A DNA stretch of 64,000 nucleotides from Spinacia oleracea (Eukaryota; Streptophyta; Magnoliopsida; Caryophyllales; Amaranthaceae): positions 134,500,385-134,564,384 of the forward strand of contig NC_079487.1 of the NCBI RefSeq assembly GCF_020520425.1. Reading direction: 5' to 3'. A program made the position numbers and the translations under genes. The notes under the pieces were generated by a model, which searched no databases, was not told the origin of the DNA, and saw nothing but the letters and a program-made list of their open reading frames with translations. Positions 51,213-63,290 of this stretch are shown in pieces (the stretch's first letter is position 1; the number at the start of each line of letters is the position of its first letter).

Positions 51213-54200
51213 TTAAGTTCTTGGTTGCACTCGTTTCTTAGAATTGTTCTTGCGCCGAACCTTCACCAAAGCTGTATCCAGTTCCTGAAACACATTATAT
51301 TGATACAAGAGGAAGTCAATACAATCTAGTTTTATGATATTATCCACCGAATCAAGCATAGCAACATATTGTGATGCATAGCCCCAACTTGACTCGAGGA
51401 CAAGTCTTTTTGAAGAGGGGTGGTATGTCCGAGGGATTAATTAGTCAGTTGTAAATAGGTAGCCAAAATCTTGTTGTTCCTTTTGGCGCCAATGTTAGTT
51501 TCTTTTGGCACCAATTAGACCTGGTTATCGGGTGGGGTGGGGCGGGGCGGGGCGGGTCACGGTCAGGGCCGGTTAGGGTCAGGTCACGGGTCATTAGCGG
51601 GTCATTATTGTGCGGATCAATAACGAGCAATGAAAAATGAAAAACAAAAGAGCCATGTGCAAGTACAAGTGAATACGAAGCTATACACATAATTTTTTGT
51701 ATCATTACTATTTTAGTTTTCAGAATTATTGCGGTATAAGTTTGACCTTATAATGACCATGTCCTATACAAGCCCTATCTAATAAGAGTCTTGCCAATAA
51801 AAACCCTATTAACTTGACTCTAACCCAATATCCATTGGACTACAATGTTAAACTGAAATAAGTTGTTAGTTGTTGCAATAAGCTTTGTTAGCTGTTGAAT
51901 GATTTTTGTAACTCTATAAATAGAGAATTAGCACTGTACAATCATTTTTACCCAGAAACTTAATACAATTCTCCCTCTTCCTCTGAATCTCTCTCTATTT
52001 CTATCCTTTTCTATATATTTCCATAATTTCTGTACCAGTTTAGCAAGGATTCTTAATCCCCCAACATTATAGATGCCCATATGCTCTATGTTAAAGAGAG
52101 CATGTGCGTGTTCAATCTGTTGTTACTTGTATTAAACACCCAATTTGATTTCTCCCCTGACTGATTGACAACTAAGACTAGATATTCATCAAATTTCTCT
52201 AATCAATTTACTGACAATCTAAAATGTTAACATGTAACTATGTAAATTAGTTTTCATGGCATTAAAAAGAAGCTACAGTCCATTTCCGATGAGCTGATAC
52301 AGTCAAGTAGGTAAGAATGTAAACCTGGCTTGATTCAGCTGGTGGCTTCCCCGTTTCCCAACGACTTTCTAAATCATAATAAGCTCTGGCCTTCTCATCT
52401 AATGCATGAACAATCACTGAACCTGGAAGGTGAAAGATATACTTAGAATTTAGCAACTGAAAGAAGTGCAAAGAATAAATACAAATCCATTTTAGAAAAA
52501 TACTCCCAATAAACCAATGCCATTTCCAATAAAGTTGTTTAATCTTTATTTGGCTACATCATATGTTCAAAGCTATAATTTGGTTTTTGAAAGTTGGCAA
52601 AGCCCCCAGTCTAACAAAAAGCATTCTAATGAAGAACATCTGCTCCTAACTTGAATCTTTTCCATACTTGTAAGCTTCCTATGTAAAGCCACAAAAGACT
52701 ACATGACGAATGAAGTTAGCTCTCAATGGTTCCACGTGCAAAATAGTTGTCTGGGCAAAACATAAATTTTTGATATCAAAGAAAGGACTATCATAATCTG
52801 CCAGGGTTCTTCAAATGGTACTAAAGCTCTGGGAAAAAAAAAACTTACTCAGCTAATTGAGAGAATCAAAGAAGCAACTTAAACTACAGGCACACAAATC
52901 TAGTGTAAATCAGACCCAAAAGAACCTTGTCACGTAATTCTCCCTCACACAGTCACACTCAAGAAGAAAAAAAAGTATGAACCTTTTCATGTTTAGAAAC
53001 ACAAAGAACTGGAAAAAGGGGTAAGCAGGTATGGTCAGGTCAGACCACATATATACATCAATGGGGATAAAGCTTCATAAAAAATAATCATAAGCTGTCA
53101 AACAAGATGGGCAAAGGAAACATCATAATCAACAGGAATGCAGTGATGAATGGAGGACAAAACAATTATGAAGAAACTTCATTCGTCATTGATGTATACA
53201 ATTCATATTAAGTAGACACTGCTGCTTTACGAGACATTTTGGGTGAAAAACATAACTAGACACTGGTAATACATAAATATTGCTCATATATTATAACTAC
53301 ATACTCAAGACCTTTTCGTGGGTACATCCCTATTACATACGGAGTATATTGAAGTAAGTATGTACATGGCTACATGAGCTTTTCCCAAAAGGCCAAAACA
53401 TCCTCGAGTTACTTAAAGAACACGTTTTCAAACTTTTAAAGAAACATAAAATGTTAAAAAATACTCCCTCCGTCCCTTAATACTCGCACTGGTTTGACCG
53501 GTGCGGAGTTTAAGACACTTAAATTGACTTATTAATTTAATGGGTGTTAGTTGATAGTGGGGTATTCTTTTAATATAGTTAGTGGGAAATGTGCAAGGGA
53601 TGGGGAGTGGTGAGTAGGGAGTGTGAATTTTTAAATGATTTTTTTTAGGGAGTAGGGGTGTAGGTAGGTTAGTAGGTTAGTAGGTAAGTGTGAGAAATAA
53701 TATAATATTGGTAAAAATTTCCATTTATAGAAGCAGTGCAAGTATTAAGGGACGGCCCGAAAAGGAAAGAGGTGTGAGTATTAAGGGACGGAGGGAGTAA
53801 TTAATTGAAATTCATATAAACAATTTTTTTAAGTCAAAGTATATTTATGGCTCATAATGATTAAAACTCAGTCGTATTGTTTATAACTCCGTAACACTGT
53901 AAACTAGATTAGGACCACAGATATACATCAATGGGGATAAAACTTCATAAAAAGTAATCATAAACTGTCAAACAAGATGGGCAAAGGAAACATCATAATC
54001 AACAGGAATGCAATGATGAACGGAGGACAAAACAATTAACGGAAGAAGAAAAAAATTGCTAATGTAATATACATACCAACAACTCACGAGATAATGACAA
54101 ACAAAGAGTCAAAGAAACAATCCCTGCATCTGCTAATGTAATATACATACCAACAACTCACGAGATAATGACAAACAAAGAGTCAAAGAAACAATCCCTG

Positions 54201-57008
54201 CATCTGCTAGGAGATAGTTCAGAGTGTTGTTTTAATAGTCATAAGCAATGGCATCAATGCTTGTCTCTATTACCTAGATCTACAAATATACAGATGTATG
54301 AGGCCCTTAAAAGAACTACAGATAGATGAAACTCAGGCCTTCTCTTAGCTTTAAGAATGAGTGTCAAGAAAAAGTGGTATGCCAGCTAAATTAGGTCAAG
54401 GAAAACGAAGAACCAAAGCCACACATCAAAGGATTTTTAAGTGATCAGAAAGGCCAATTATCACTAGTTCTATGAAGTTTCTGCAACACTGGATTATAAG
54501 TATGAAAAGGAACTTCAAATGATGCTGTGAGGTATGCCTTGACAGCTTAGATTTAGATATTTGATGTGTAACTAAAGAGATGGCCAAGCAATCCCCCCAT
54601 ACAACCACAATGCAAGTAACTAGTGACATTGTAATAGGTCAGACAAGCTAGGCAATTAATTTGATGAAGTAATAGGAACTAATATACATTGATATAGATT
54701 CTTCCTCACAATGGGCAGAAATTTTTCACACTTCCTTGCACACCAGGAACAAAGATTTTTTTATCTATATTAAAAAAAAAAAAAGTATCTGCATTTTCTC
54801 ATATCCCCTTACCCCGGGAAATCATAATCTATTTCATAGCAATGCAAGCATATTGGTGAGCCAAAATGGATAATAAATGCCTCTGTAGTGTAGAAAACAA
54901 ACCAGAATCGACAACAATCCAATTGCCACTTTCTTCCCCTTCCACACTTGGCAACAACATCCTCTTCGCTTCCTTCTGCTTCTGCTTAGCCTATTTGCAG
55001 AGAAGAATGTCACTAAACATACTGTAAAAGGTGACTGGCGTTTGTAACACATTCACATATCAAATATCACATATCAGTGGTATCACATATCACATATCTA
55101 TGAAATAAACTGCTGACAGCTTCATACAGATAATGAAACTAATGAAGAAAAAAGCAAACAGATAACCAGAAAAACTGCGATGACTGACAACTTCACAGAG
55201 CTGAGAGACAAACCAACATAATGACAACACAGTACTATGACTACTACCACTCATATCAGAAACAATTAGCAGTAAAATGCAAAAAGATGGTTCTTTTTAC
55301 ATATCACCACAGACACCACCCATAATTACCTTACATGCCATCCACCACAAATCAGATATGTGGCATGTCCAACTTCAAATGGATAAAATAGATGGTCTAC
55401 AAAATAGATGGTCTACAGGGTGCATGTAAGGACACCTCCAGTAAAGTTCTAACAGGGGCTTTGACATCCTCTTGGAACCGGGGTCATTATTAGAAAAAGG
55501 CTGAAACTTAAGAATCTCATGCTTTCTAGTGAGACCATCTCACTTTAGAGAGACAAGCTCAACCAACAATTTTTTCCTTGCTTTCTTTTAATTTTCTTCT
55601 TTTCCTATATATGGATCGTAAAATGGTTTTTTTTGCGGGTCTCATCAAGGTCTCACTGTTACAACAAGTATTACACGACTTCCATATCTTGAGACCTAAT
55701 GAGATGGCATGTGGGAAAAAAATTCTCTACCACTTACATGTGTCTTATAGAGTTATAGAACAATAAAGCATACCACTTATCGCCAATTAGCTATCAGAGA
55801 GAAGTCACAGAACCTCACTCATGCATACATTTTCCATTTTATGATGTACTCCATAACATAACTGAATTTATATAGCCCCTTCGATAGAACCATAGCTTTA
55901 CATACTGTATTTCTTTTGCAAATTATCCCTCTTCGTTATATTCACATTCGCAAAGCACCATATCTCCATACCATAACTGAATTTATATAGCCCCTTTCAT
56001 AGAACCATAGCTTTACATACTGTATTTCTTTTGCAAATTATCCCTCTTCGTTCACATTCACAAAGCACCATATCTCTATTAAGCCTGTATCTATGCACTC
56101 TGTACATTGAGCTGAAAAAAATATCAGATTACCTTTTCATGTCACCTCATGCCACAACAATCCATTCAACGAAACAAATGGATAATTCCTAACTATATGT
56201 TAAAACATGTGATTCTCCCCCACAAACATAACCAAAAATAAGCCAGTGGGGGTTTTAATTCAAAAGTCTCCAGAATCTACACACCTTATCTTTTGCAATA
56301 GACAATCAATTCAACAAGTGAAACCAACATTTCAAATTACTAATTCATACAACAGCTCTTTCGCAATAGATAACCAATTCAACAAGTGAAACCTACATTA
56401 CAGATTACTACTCCATATCTCATTACAACAGCTCTTTCGAACCACCATTTTAAATTACCAATTCATACAACAGCTCTTCCGCAGTAGAGAATCAATTCAG
56501 CAAGTGAAACCTACATTACAAAGTACTACTAATTCATACAACAGCAACAAGTAAGAAATCATCGCAAAAATAATTCAAAAACACACATTCATCCTTTTTT
56601 GCTACTCGAATTACAAACTCCACAAGCAGCATGATTCAATTCAACAACAACAACAACCACAAAAACCCTAATTTCTCAAATAAATAAAAAATTAGGGAGA
56701 AATAGATTACCTGCCTTGTAAACTAGCGCTTGAGCAATATTGCGAACATGCCAGGAAGATCTACCGGTAGCGAAAACCATGTAATCAGTCAAATCGCATT
56801 GATCACCAACGCGAAGAACCTTGACATCATCAGCCCTAACTTCGGAGAGAACCTTCTCGATTTCATCAAGCTTCAGAATCTCTGTTCTCCCATAGTCGTC
56901 GCGCGTCAGAGAAGACAATGAGCTAGTCTGATTGAGCTTCCATAGCCATGGCTGCCGGAGAGAAGGAGAGGAGAGAGAATGTGCCCGAGATCTTAGTGCA
57001 GCCAACAT
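51213..57008 (-). CDS. Iojap/RsfS-like ribosomal silencing factor, probably mitochondrial (183 aa, 4 exons)
   Basis: Exons in coding order: 57008-56715, 54990-54903, 52422-52325 and 51284-51213 (552 nt in frame). RsfS-family proteins bind ribosomal protein L14 of the large subunit and block subunit joining. The N-terminus MLAALRSRAHSLSSPSLRQPW is basic and Ser-rich, as in mitochondrial presequences. The domain shows VLSEVRADDVKVLRVGDQCDLTDYMVFATGRS, HVRNIAQAL, RMLLPSVEGEESGNWIVVDSG and VHALDEKARAYYDLE, matching plant Iojap-related proteins. A basic tail (KVRRKNNSKKRVQPRT) follows. Intron 1 needs a GC donor (AAG|GCAGGT) to keep YKAKQKQK in frame; using the nearby GT would give an immediate stop. 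Introns 2 and 3 carry transposon and repeat insertions. Confidence 0.88.
51523..51610. mobile_element. GC-rich hAT-like fragment in Iojap intron 3
   Basis: TAGACCTGGTTATCGGGTGG followed by a GGGGC run and repeated GGTCAGG/GGGTCA words resembles one subterminal region of the hAT families seen elsewhere in the window. No second end identified. Confidence 0.4.
51730..52068. mobile_element. Possible decayed solo LTR in Iojap intron 3
   Basis: The stretch has LTR-like layout: an internal TGTTAGTTGTTG word, a TATA box (CTCTATAAATAGAG near 51915), a pyrimidine-rich leader (CTCCCTCTTCCTCTG) and a CCCCCAACA end. A convincing target duplication was not found and no internal retroelement genes are present. 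A fossil at best. Confidence 0.3.
53045..54038. repeat. Direct repeat pair flanking a Stowaway, Iojap intron 2
   Basis: About 123 bp at 53045-53167 recurs at 53915-54038 with few differences (shared ATACATCAATGGGGATAAA and CAAACAAGATGGGCAAAGGA). The Stowaway at 53464-53797 lies between the copies. Confidence 0.85.
53464..53797. mobile_element. Stowaway MITE in Iojap intron 2
   Basis: A 334-bp element. Ends CTCCCTCCGTCCCTTAATAC and the same inverted, flanked by TA (53462-53463 and 53798-53799). Same family as 38853-39191 and 41743-42064; the interior shares TAGTTGATAGTGGGGTATT. Confidence 0.95.
54057..54204. repeat. Perfect 74-bp tandem duplication, Iojap intron 2
   Basis: Two units, 54057-54130 and 54131-54204, each beginning TGCTAATGTAATATACATAC, look identical. 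Confidence 0.93.
55850..56530. repeat. Short tandem duplications, Iojap intron 1
   Basis: CATAACTGAATTTATATAGC begins two units of about 118 bp (near 55855 and 55973). Further on, three to four shorter imperfect units with CAATTCAACAAGTGAAACC and TTCATACAACAGCTCTT run from 56285 to 56530. Confidence 0.75.
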
Positions 57009-57989
57009 GACGATGAGATATTTTTTGTGTATGTAAATGTTTTAAACCCTATATAAACCCTTCGCATGAAAATGGCCCCTTTTTTTATCTATGTTCTTCA
57101 AGTAGGGGTTATAGATCGGTAAGAAATCGCATTCGGGTTAATAGGACACCAAAAGGGTTAGATGTGTTGTTGCATGAGGTAGAAAATCGGTGTTAAATAT
57201 GATTTTAAGTATAGAAATTGATTTGACTATTTATGATCAGAGAGAATAAGTCATTTGATAATGACATTCTAATATTGCGGAAGTATGATTCGATCAAGTT
57301 GGCGGTTGATTATATTGAAGCGCATAATTGGTCGAGGAGCACGATGTGTTTCGAATAAAAGAATAATACGAGTAAATGTTTTTAATTCTAACTTTTTGTT
57401 ATTTGTTATAATTTTTTTGGTCAATTAGTACTAAAATTGAATATTCTCTTAGAAAGAATTCATTAGAGAATACTTCATGATTTTGATCGTGGAAGTTTAA
57501 GTTACATGTTTTTTTAGAAAATCATGATTAGAATCTCATGTTTGTATAACTTTTCCCGTTTTCTTTCCTATCTCGCGCAACCCACCTGAATTAAATTCTA
57601 TCTAACTACCACTAGTTCACCACCCAACCAACCACCACCACCACCTAAACGGTCACTACTATGACCATCCACCATCACCATCTTACTACCCCCGCCTCCA
57701 ATGCCACCTGACCATCTCCACTTTCATCCATCTCCAATCATTGCATCCGCTATATCCAATTAATTTTGTTTCTCGTGTTAGAAGTAGCAGGAATGTTATG
57801 TCATATTACTGGACACATTAGTTTATCCAAACAAGATACGCGTATGCTAATTCTTTTCACAAAGTTTAATTGTCTTATCTTGACGTACATTAATATAGCT
57901 CGATTATTTTAATTGTTTAACACCTATCTTGGACATTCTCTCAAAAGTAAGATAAAGATTATGATTCAGTGGCAAGTGTTATGCACATA
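57009..57989. other. Iojap 5' flank, no gene seen
   Basis: AT-rich with a CACCACC-rich stretch at 57600-57700. No ORF with family features on either strand. Confidence 0.55.
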
Positions 57990-59170
57990 CTACCTTCGTT
58001 TTACTATGTTTCATAATGTTCTTTACATTATGTTTTATTCTATTTTTTGACATGAAAATTTACTATCTTATCCCCCTTGTCCCACAACATTTACAACTTT
58101 TCACTCACTTCTCTTACTTTATTCATTTTTTTCTTACACCCACACAATTTTTCATACATTTCTTTTAGGAATATTTGTCATAAAGGACCTTTTATAATCC
58201 AAAAATTGTGACAAAGGACCTTTTAAAAAAAAAGTTGTGAGATAGGACCAAAATCATGTTTTTTTGTCGTGAATAGGGACCAAACCCATTTTCCGACGGT
58301 CAAACTCAGTTTTCCGGCGTTGACTATTACGTGCACGGCACGTGACCCCATTTAACGATTTTTTTCAGGTTTTCCCTTCAAGACTCCCCCTTTTCCCCTT
58401 AAACTCAGTGACTTAAGAAAAAAAATCTCTCTCCTCGATGCCGTTTCTTCTTCGCCATTTTCCTCCTCCATTTTTTCTTGAATTCGTTCTTTGTAGTTTA
58501 AATAAATAAAATTTGCGAAATCCCCTTTGATTATCGTGGCATTTCGTACAAGATAATAGTGAAAGCCCCAATTTTTTTGCTCCAATTTCTCCAATTTGTA
58601 AAAACTTTAAATTAGGGTTCATAAGTTAATTAATTTTTGAGCAGCTTCTTTATTTGCCAATGGAATTGAGAATGTGCAAATAGCTTCTGCTTGTGTTTTG
58701 GAGAACCTTTCTTCAGAATCCAAAACTTGGACCAAAAAAGCTTGAGCTTCTCTCAAATGGAGGAAGAAAATGGCGAAACTTTTTTTTTTAAAGGTTACTG
58801 AGTTAGTTAAGGGGAATAAGGAGGGAATTTCTTGGAGGAAAGAGATTTTTTTAAAAAAAATCGTTAACTAGGGTCACGTGCCGTTCACGTGACAGTCTAC
58901 GCCGGAAAACTGGGTTTGACCGCCGGAAAAGCGGCATTGGTCCCTATTCACAACAAAAAAAATGATTTGGGTCCTGTCTGACAACTTTTTTTTTAAAAGG
59001 TCCTTTGTCACAATTTTTGGATTATAAAAGGTCCTTTATGACAAAAATTCCTTTCTTTTATTTTACCCATATTTTATTATATCCACTCACCTTTTTTTTA
59101 CACACTTTTACTATTTTGTATTAATATATGTGTAAATAATAACCTTAAAGATTATTTTGATACGGAGGTA
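57990..59170. mobile_element. Older MITE split by the MULE
   Basis: The left flank ACCTTCGTTTTACTATGTTT and the inverted right flank ACCTCCGTATCAAAATAATC, each followed by TTCTTTACAT/TCTTTAAGG-like text, resemble the two ends of the Stowaway-like family found at 13235-13467. The MULE at 58168-59051 interrupts it. Ends are approximate. Confidence 0.45.
58168..59051. mobile_element. Mutator-like element (MULE) with roughly 200-bp terminal repeats
   Basis: An 884-bp element. The two ends match as inverted repeats for about 200 bp, starting GGAATATTTGTCAT and (inverted) GGAATTTTTGTCAT and reading through AAAGGACCTTTTATAATCC and CACGTGAC-type blocks. The 9-bp target duplication TTTCTTTTA (58159-58167 and 59052-59060) is perfect, as expected of MULEs. 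No transposase. The roughly 500-bp interior is of different composition and contains gene-like open stretches. Confidence 0.92.
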
Positions 59171-59739
59171 ATATAAATATAATAAATGTAAATTAACACT
59201 AGCTAGGTAGTTGCAAATTAAAATTTGATACATGCCTCTTATGGAACATTTGATAATTGATATATGCCTCTTATGGAATAATATAATACGAATACAAGTA
59301 TACAATAACAAAGTAAGATATTATTACTCAATTGGTTGAGCCTACTTGTATATATAATACTCCGTAAGTTATAACAACATACAATCTAAAATATAATACT
59401 CCATGTAGGATTAGTTAAATATTATTTTTGTCTCTCTATAGGATGCTTCGATAATTAAGTTTTGGCTTTGTAATTATATAATTATGTCATGTCACCAAGA
59501 ATACTTTAAGATGATTTTGCTTTTAAGTTGGAAAACTATAGGGTCGAGATTATTCAATAATCAACCAACAAAATGATGCTTACGCTATCTAATACAACAT
59601 GTGATTAATATATTAGGTTAGTTGGTTAAAGTCACGAAGAGTGGTTTCCATGACTTGTAAACTGAATCCCTATATATTGACACTTCGTGAATCCTCCACA
59701 CACACATGTTCAGCACAATAGCTTGGAACAACATGATAT
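59171..59739. other. Spacer, no gene seen
   Basis: AT-rich. ATATGCCTCTTATGGAA occurs twice (near 59233 and 59262). Nothing coding recognised. Confidence 0.5.
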
Positions 59740-59923
59740 TTTTTTTTTAATAGGTAAGAAGAAGGGACTCTAACTGAACCAGCACCTAGCACAGGTTAAC
59801 CAGTCCAGCTCCGCAGGTCATCGCTTGAGCCACTCCCAAGTATTTCGCAATTGATGTGGCTCGAACTTGTGACCTCCAAGTCACAAGGTGAGTTCCCCAC
59901 CAACTCCACCAACTTATGTTGGT
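59740..59923 (-). mobile_element. tRNA-derived SINE with a perfect 17-bp target duplication
   Basis: Flanked by TTGGAACAACATGATAT at 59723-59739 and 59924-59940. On the minus strand: head with TAAGTTGGTGGAGTTGGTGG (A-box region), then GGTCACAAGTTCGAGCC (B box), a body with CAAGCGATGACCTGCGGAGC, and a tail CCTATTAAAAAAAAA. Different family from the SINE at 27587-27791. The perfect duplication implies recent insertion. Confidence 0.9.
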
Positions 59924-59940
59924 TTGGAACAACATGATAT

Positions 59941-62900
59941 AAAACGGGTTTATTTAAAGTCATTTCGTACAAAATTAATCAACCAATAGTAATGCTCTAA
60001 AACCTTTTTACTATTGTATAGCCCTTCAATCCATATCCAATTATTAATGATATGTTTTGCATGACACAATTTTATCAAAGGACCCTTATATAATATGCTT
60101 AGCTTGTATTCCCACTCTTTGCATTAGTTTATCTTATAAATATATTTATTTTGGAAGGCCAATCACACAACTTTTTCTTCTAGATACCTAAAATAGTATA
60201 CGTATTGGATGCTGGAGGTAGGGGTACAACATATATACACACATGTATGAGAATAATTAAGTTTGTTAGGGAGAAATAATGATGTGGCTAGTGTTGATAA
60301 TTGCATTATTTGACTAGTATTATTTTTCTCTAATAACAAATTAATTCATTAGTAACAATCTTAACAATACACTAAATTTATTGTGGACCGTACCTCAAAA
60401 ATAAAGTCAAAAACTTGCTTCTTCTTTATTTTAGCATGTTCATTAGGGTTATTATGAAAAAAAATCAAACAGTTAAACATGTGTCGCTAGTACAAGGTGT
60501 GATTGAATAATGTAATTTTAAGTTAAGGCTCAAATATGGTTACTTTGATTCAAAAAATGGTTAATATATCTAAGAAATTGACGTTTAATTTATTATAATC
60601 ACTATATGTAGGTAAATGAATTGTTAAAGGAAATCGTTGTTTGGGTCTACAACCAGGTTAATACAAGAATAATATATGCTAAAAGTCGATAAGTCATACG
60701 TCATTTGCAAAGAGATTTGATAAGCTCCTTTCATAACGATCGTTGCATATGAAACATTCCGTTGATAATTAAGTTGGTTAGGGGAGAAATGATGATGTGG
60801 CTAATATTGGTAATTGCATTATTTGACAAACAATTACTATAATAATAATCACTTATACTACTTAATCATTTAATTAGCATTATGAGTAATATGGTGAGCT
60901 AAGTATATGTTAATTATTGAATTATGATGCATTAGCCGACATGAAATAGTTGTAACTACCTGCATGTGTCATTATCAGTTGGATAATCTTAATTAGAGTA
61001 AATTAGTACTAAGCTTTCCACTTTAGAAAAGTGGTCCCTACCTTAATTTAGTAAGTAAGTACATTACCAAAGTGTGAAACTCGATCATCAAACTGTTTAT
61101 CTGCGTAATATTCGATCTCTTAAGGAATTTTAGGCCTTGCAATTTGCTAATTTGTCCAACTGGATTTTTATTATATTCTTTTTTGTATAATGCTTTATGA
61201 ATGGATGTCGATGATACTTAAAAGTTGTAACTTTATTTTTATTTGGATTGGATTGAATCGATTTTTTAATGAGATATTTCATCCGTCTTAATTTAGACTT
61301 ATTTTTGTATGGACCTGGTCCACAATAATATTAGTGTATATCCAAAATTAATAGTTTTCTCTAGCACATTTTTTACAATAATAATGACATTTATTGTTCA
61401 TACAATATTTATAATAAATTAAACACCAAAATTTTTAGGCACAGTAACCATTTTTTGAAGCATAGTGACCCTATGTTTTTTAAAGCAAGACTTAAAATCA
61501 TATTATTCAAGCACATAAGTTGATATTTTTTTCATAAAAAACCTAATAAAATGCCAAAATAAATTAGGAATAAATTGTTGACTTTATTTTAAGGCATGAT
61601 CCACAATAAATTTATTGTGGACCAAGTCCATTTAAGAATTGGTGCCTAAGTTATTGTCGTATCAGAATTTTTACAAGGTTTTATGTGATAAGTAGTTGAT
61701 GTCTTATTTTAATAAGGTGGAAGATGCATGGTGAATGGATAACTGTTGGTGAGAACTGAGAAGAGAGAAGTGGTAAATGTTAGTAGGTTTATGCCATAAA
61801 ATAAAGTGTGACAATTAAATTGGAGTGGATGTAAATGAAAAGTGTGACGATTAAATTGGGACGAAAAAAGTAAATGAGTCGAAAATATAAGTTAGTCGAC
61901 TACATATCATCTTGTGAAACTTTGTAGTATGTGCAGTAACTACAATGTTTAAACGGGTTAACCGTATTCTCCATATTTCCTAATCTTAAGAACGGCACTT
62001 AAACAAGTAAAAAGACAATCATAAAAAAATCCCCATTTATTCTCTTTTATGCAATCACAACCGTTGATTTAAGAAGTGATGAATCTCCTCCCCTGGTGAT
62101 AATGGTTGGATGAAGCAAGCTCATACATTCCGAGTCTTTTTTGCATGTTATAATTTTTTTTGACTATAGATAAGTAATGATATTGATTACTTAGTTACAA
62201 ATCAAATATGAGTATTTCACATACTCATGCTATTTCTAATGTTTCTGTGGCTTTTAATCCACGGGTAAACACCCTTTGCTTAGTTCACCCTTTGCTTAGT
62301 TCAACATGATTGACGATATACAAGCGAATCTATTTAATTAAAGTAAAATTTCATTAACATTTGCAACTAAGCCAAATTTTAGCTACTAATCGCAACAAAT
62401 TATCGTATTTTCTAAACCTTCTTATAAATTATACGTTATAAATTAAGTACGATAGGGTGTGACATACGTTAAAAGACATAAATTATATTATGTTGTGTTC
62501 AATCTAGTAAATCAGCAAAAAAACAACTATAAAAAACTTCTACACGTATCAATCTGCTCGTCTAATACAAAATTCACCAAAAACTAAAACCAAAAACAAA
62601 CTCTCTTTCATTCCTTAAGATTACATGACAAAAATAAATAAATTATCTTTATTCTCTAAGATTAAAACATGCCAATATTTTTTTGTCTTTGTGTTGTCTT
62701 TGTTCATCACAATCACATACAACCAAATTATTTTATTTTTAAACACAAACAACCAAAAATTTAATAAATTATGTAAAAACACCCATCTCATTTTTCACAC
62801 ACAAAGAAGAACAAAAACAAAAACAAAAAAAAGTCATGCTCATATAAAACGAAAACAAAATAAAATTTTTACATATAAACATGAAATGTCATTTTCCCAA

Positions 62901-63290
62901 TTTTAAACTACTAGCCTCCTAGTAACTTTTATATACGTAGTAACTATTTACCTTTTCTTTTTTTTGAGGGAAAGTAATTATTTACCTTAATAGCTATGTA
63001 AAATTTATTTTTCTGTGAAAAATCATATCCCGTGTGTTAGCACAGGTACATTTTAATGAAAATGAAAATAAAAATAAAAATTAAAGAGGAGACAAAAAAG
63101 GGTGGAAAAAAGAAAGAAAAGGAAAGAAAGAAAGGCACAGCTGAACTGGATTCACAGTAGCACAAAACTGTAATAATCACACAACAACAACAAACGATAA
63201 ACCCCCCACAAAAATTAAATAAAAAAATTAAAATAAATTAAAATCCTCCCCCAGAAAAAAGGCAAAATTTTTACAGAAGTTTTTTGTGTA
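59941..63290. other. AT-rich spacer, no gene seen
   Basis: About 3.3 kb without a convincing gene. GAGAAATGATGATGTGGCTA-like sequence followed by TAATTGCATTATTTGAC occurs at about 60251-60320 and again at 60764-60830, a diverged direct repeat of about 75 bp. CCCTTTGCTTAGTTCA is perfectly doubled at about 62270-62302. CCCGTGTGTTAGCACAGGTAC near 63030 resembles a decayed Helitron end. Confidence 0.5.

Noticed and set aside
62625-62906. 93-codon + strand frame
   Set aside because: Lys/Asn/Thr-rich from AT-rich spacer; no recognisable features.
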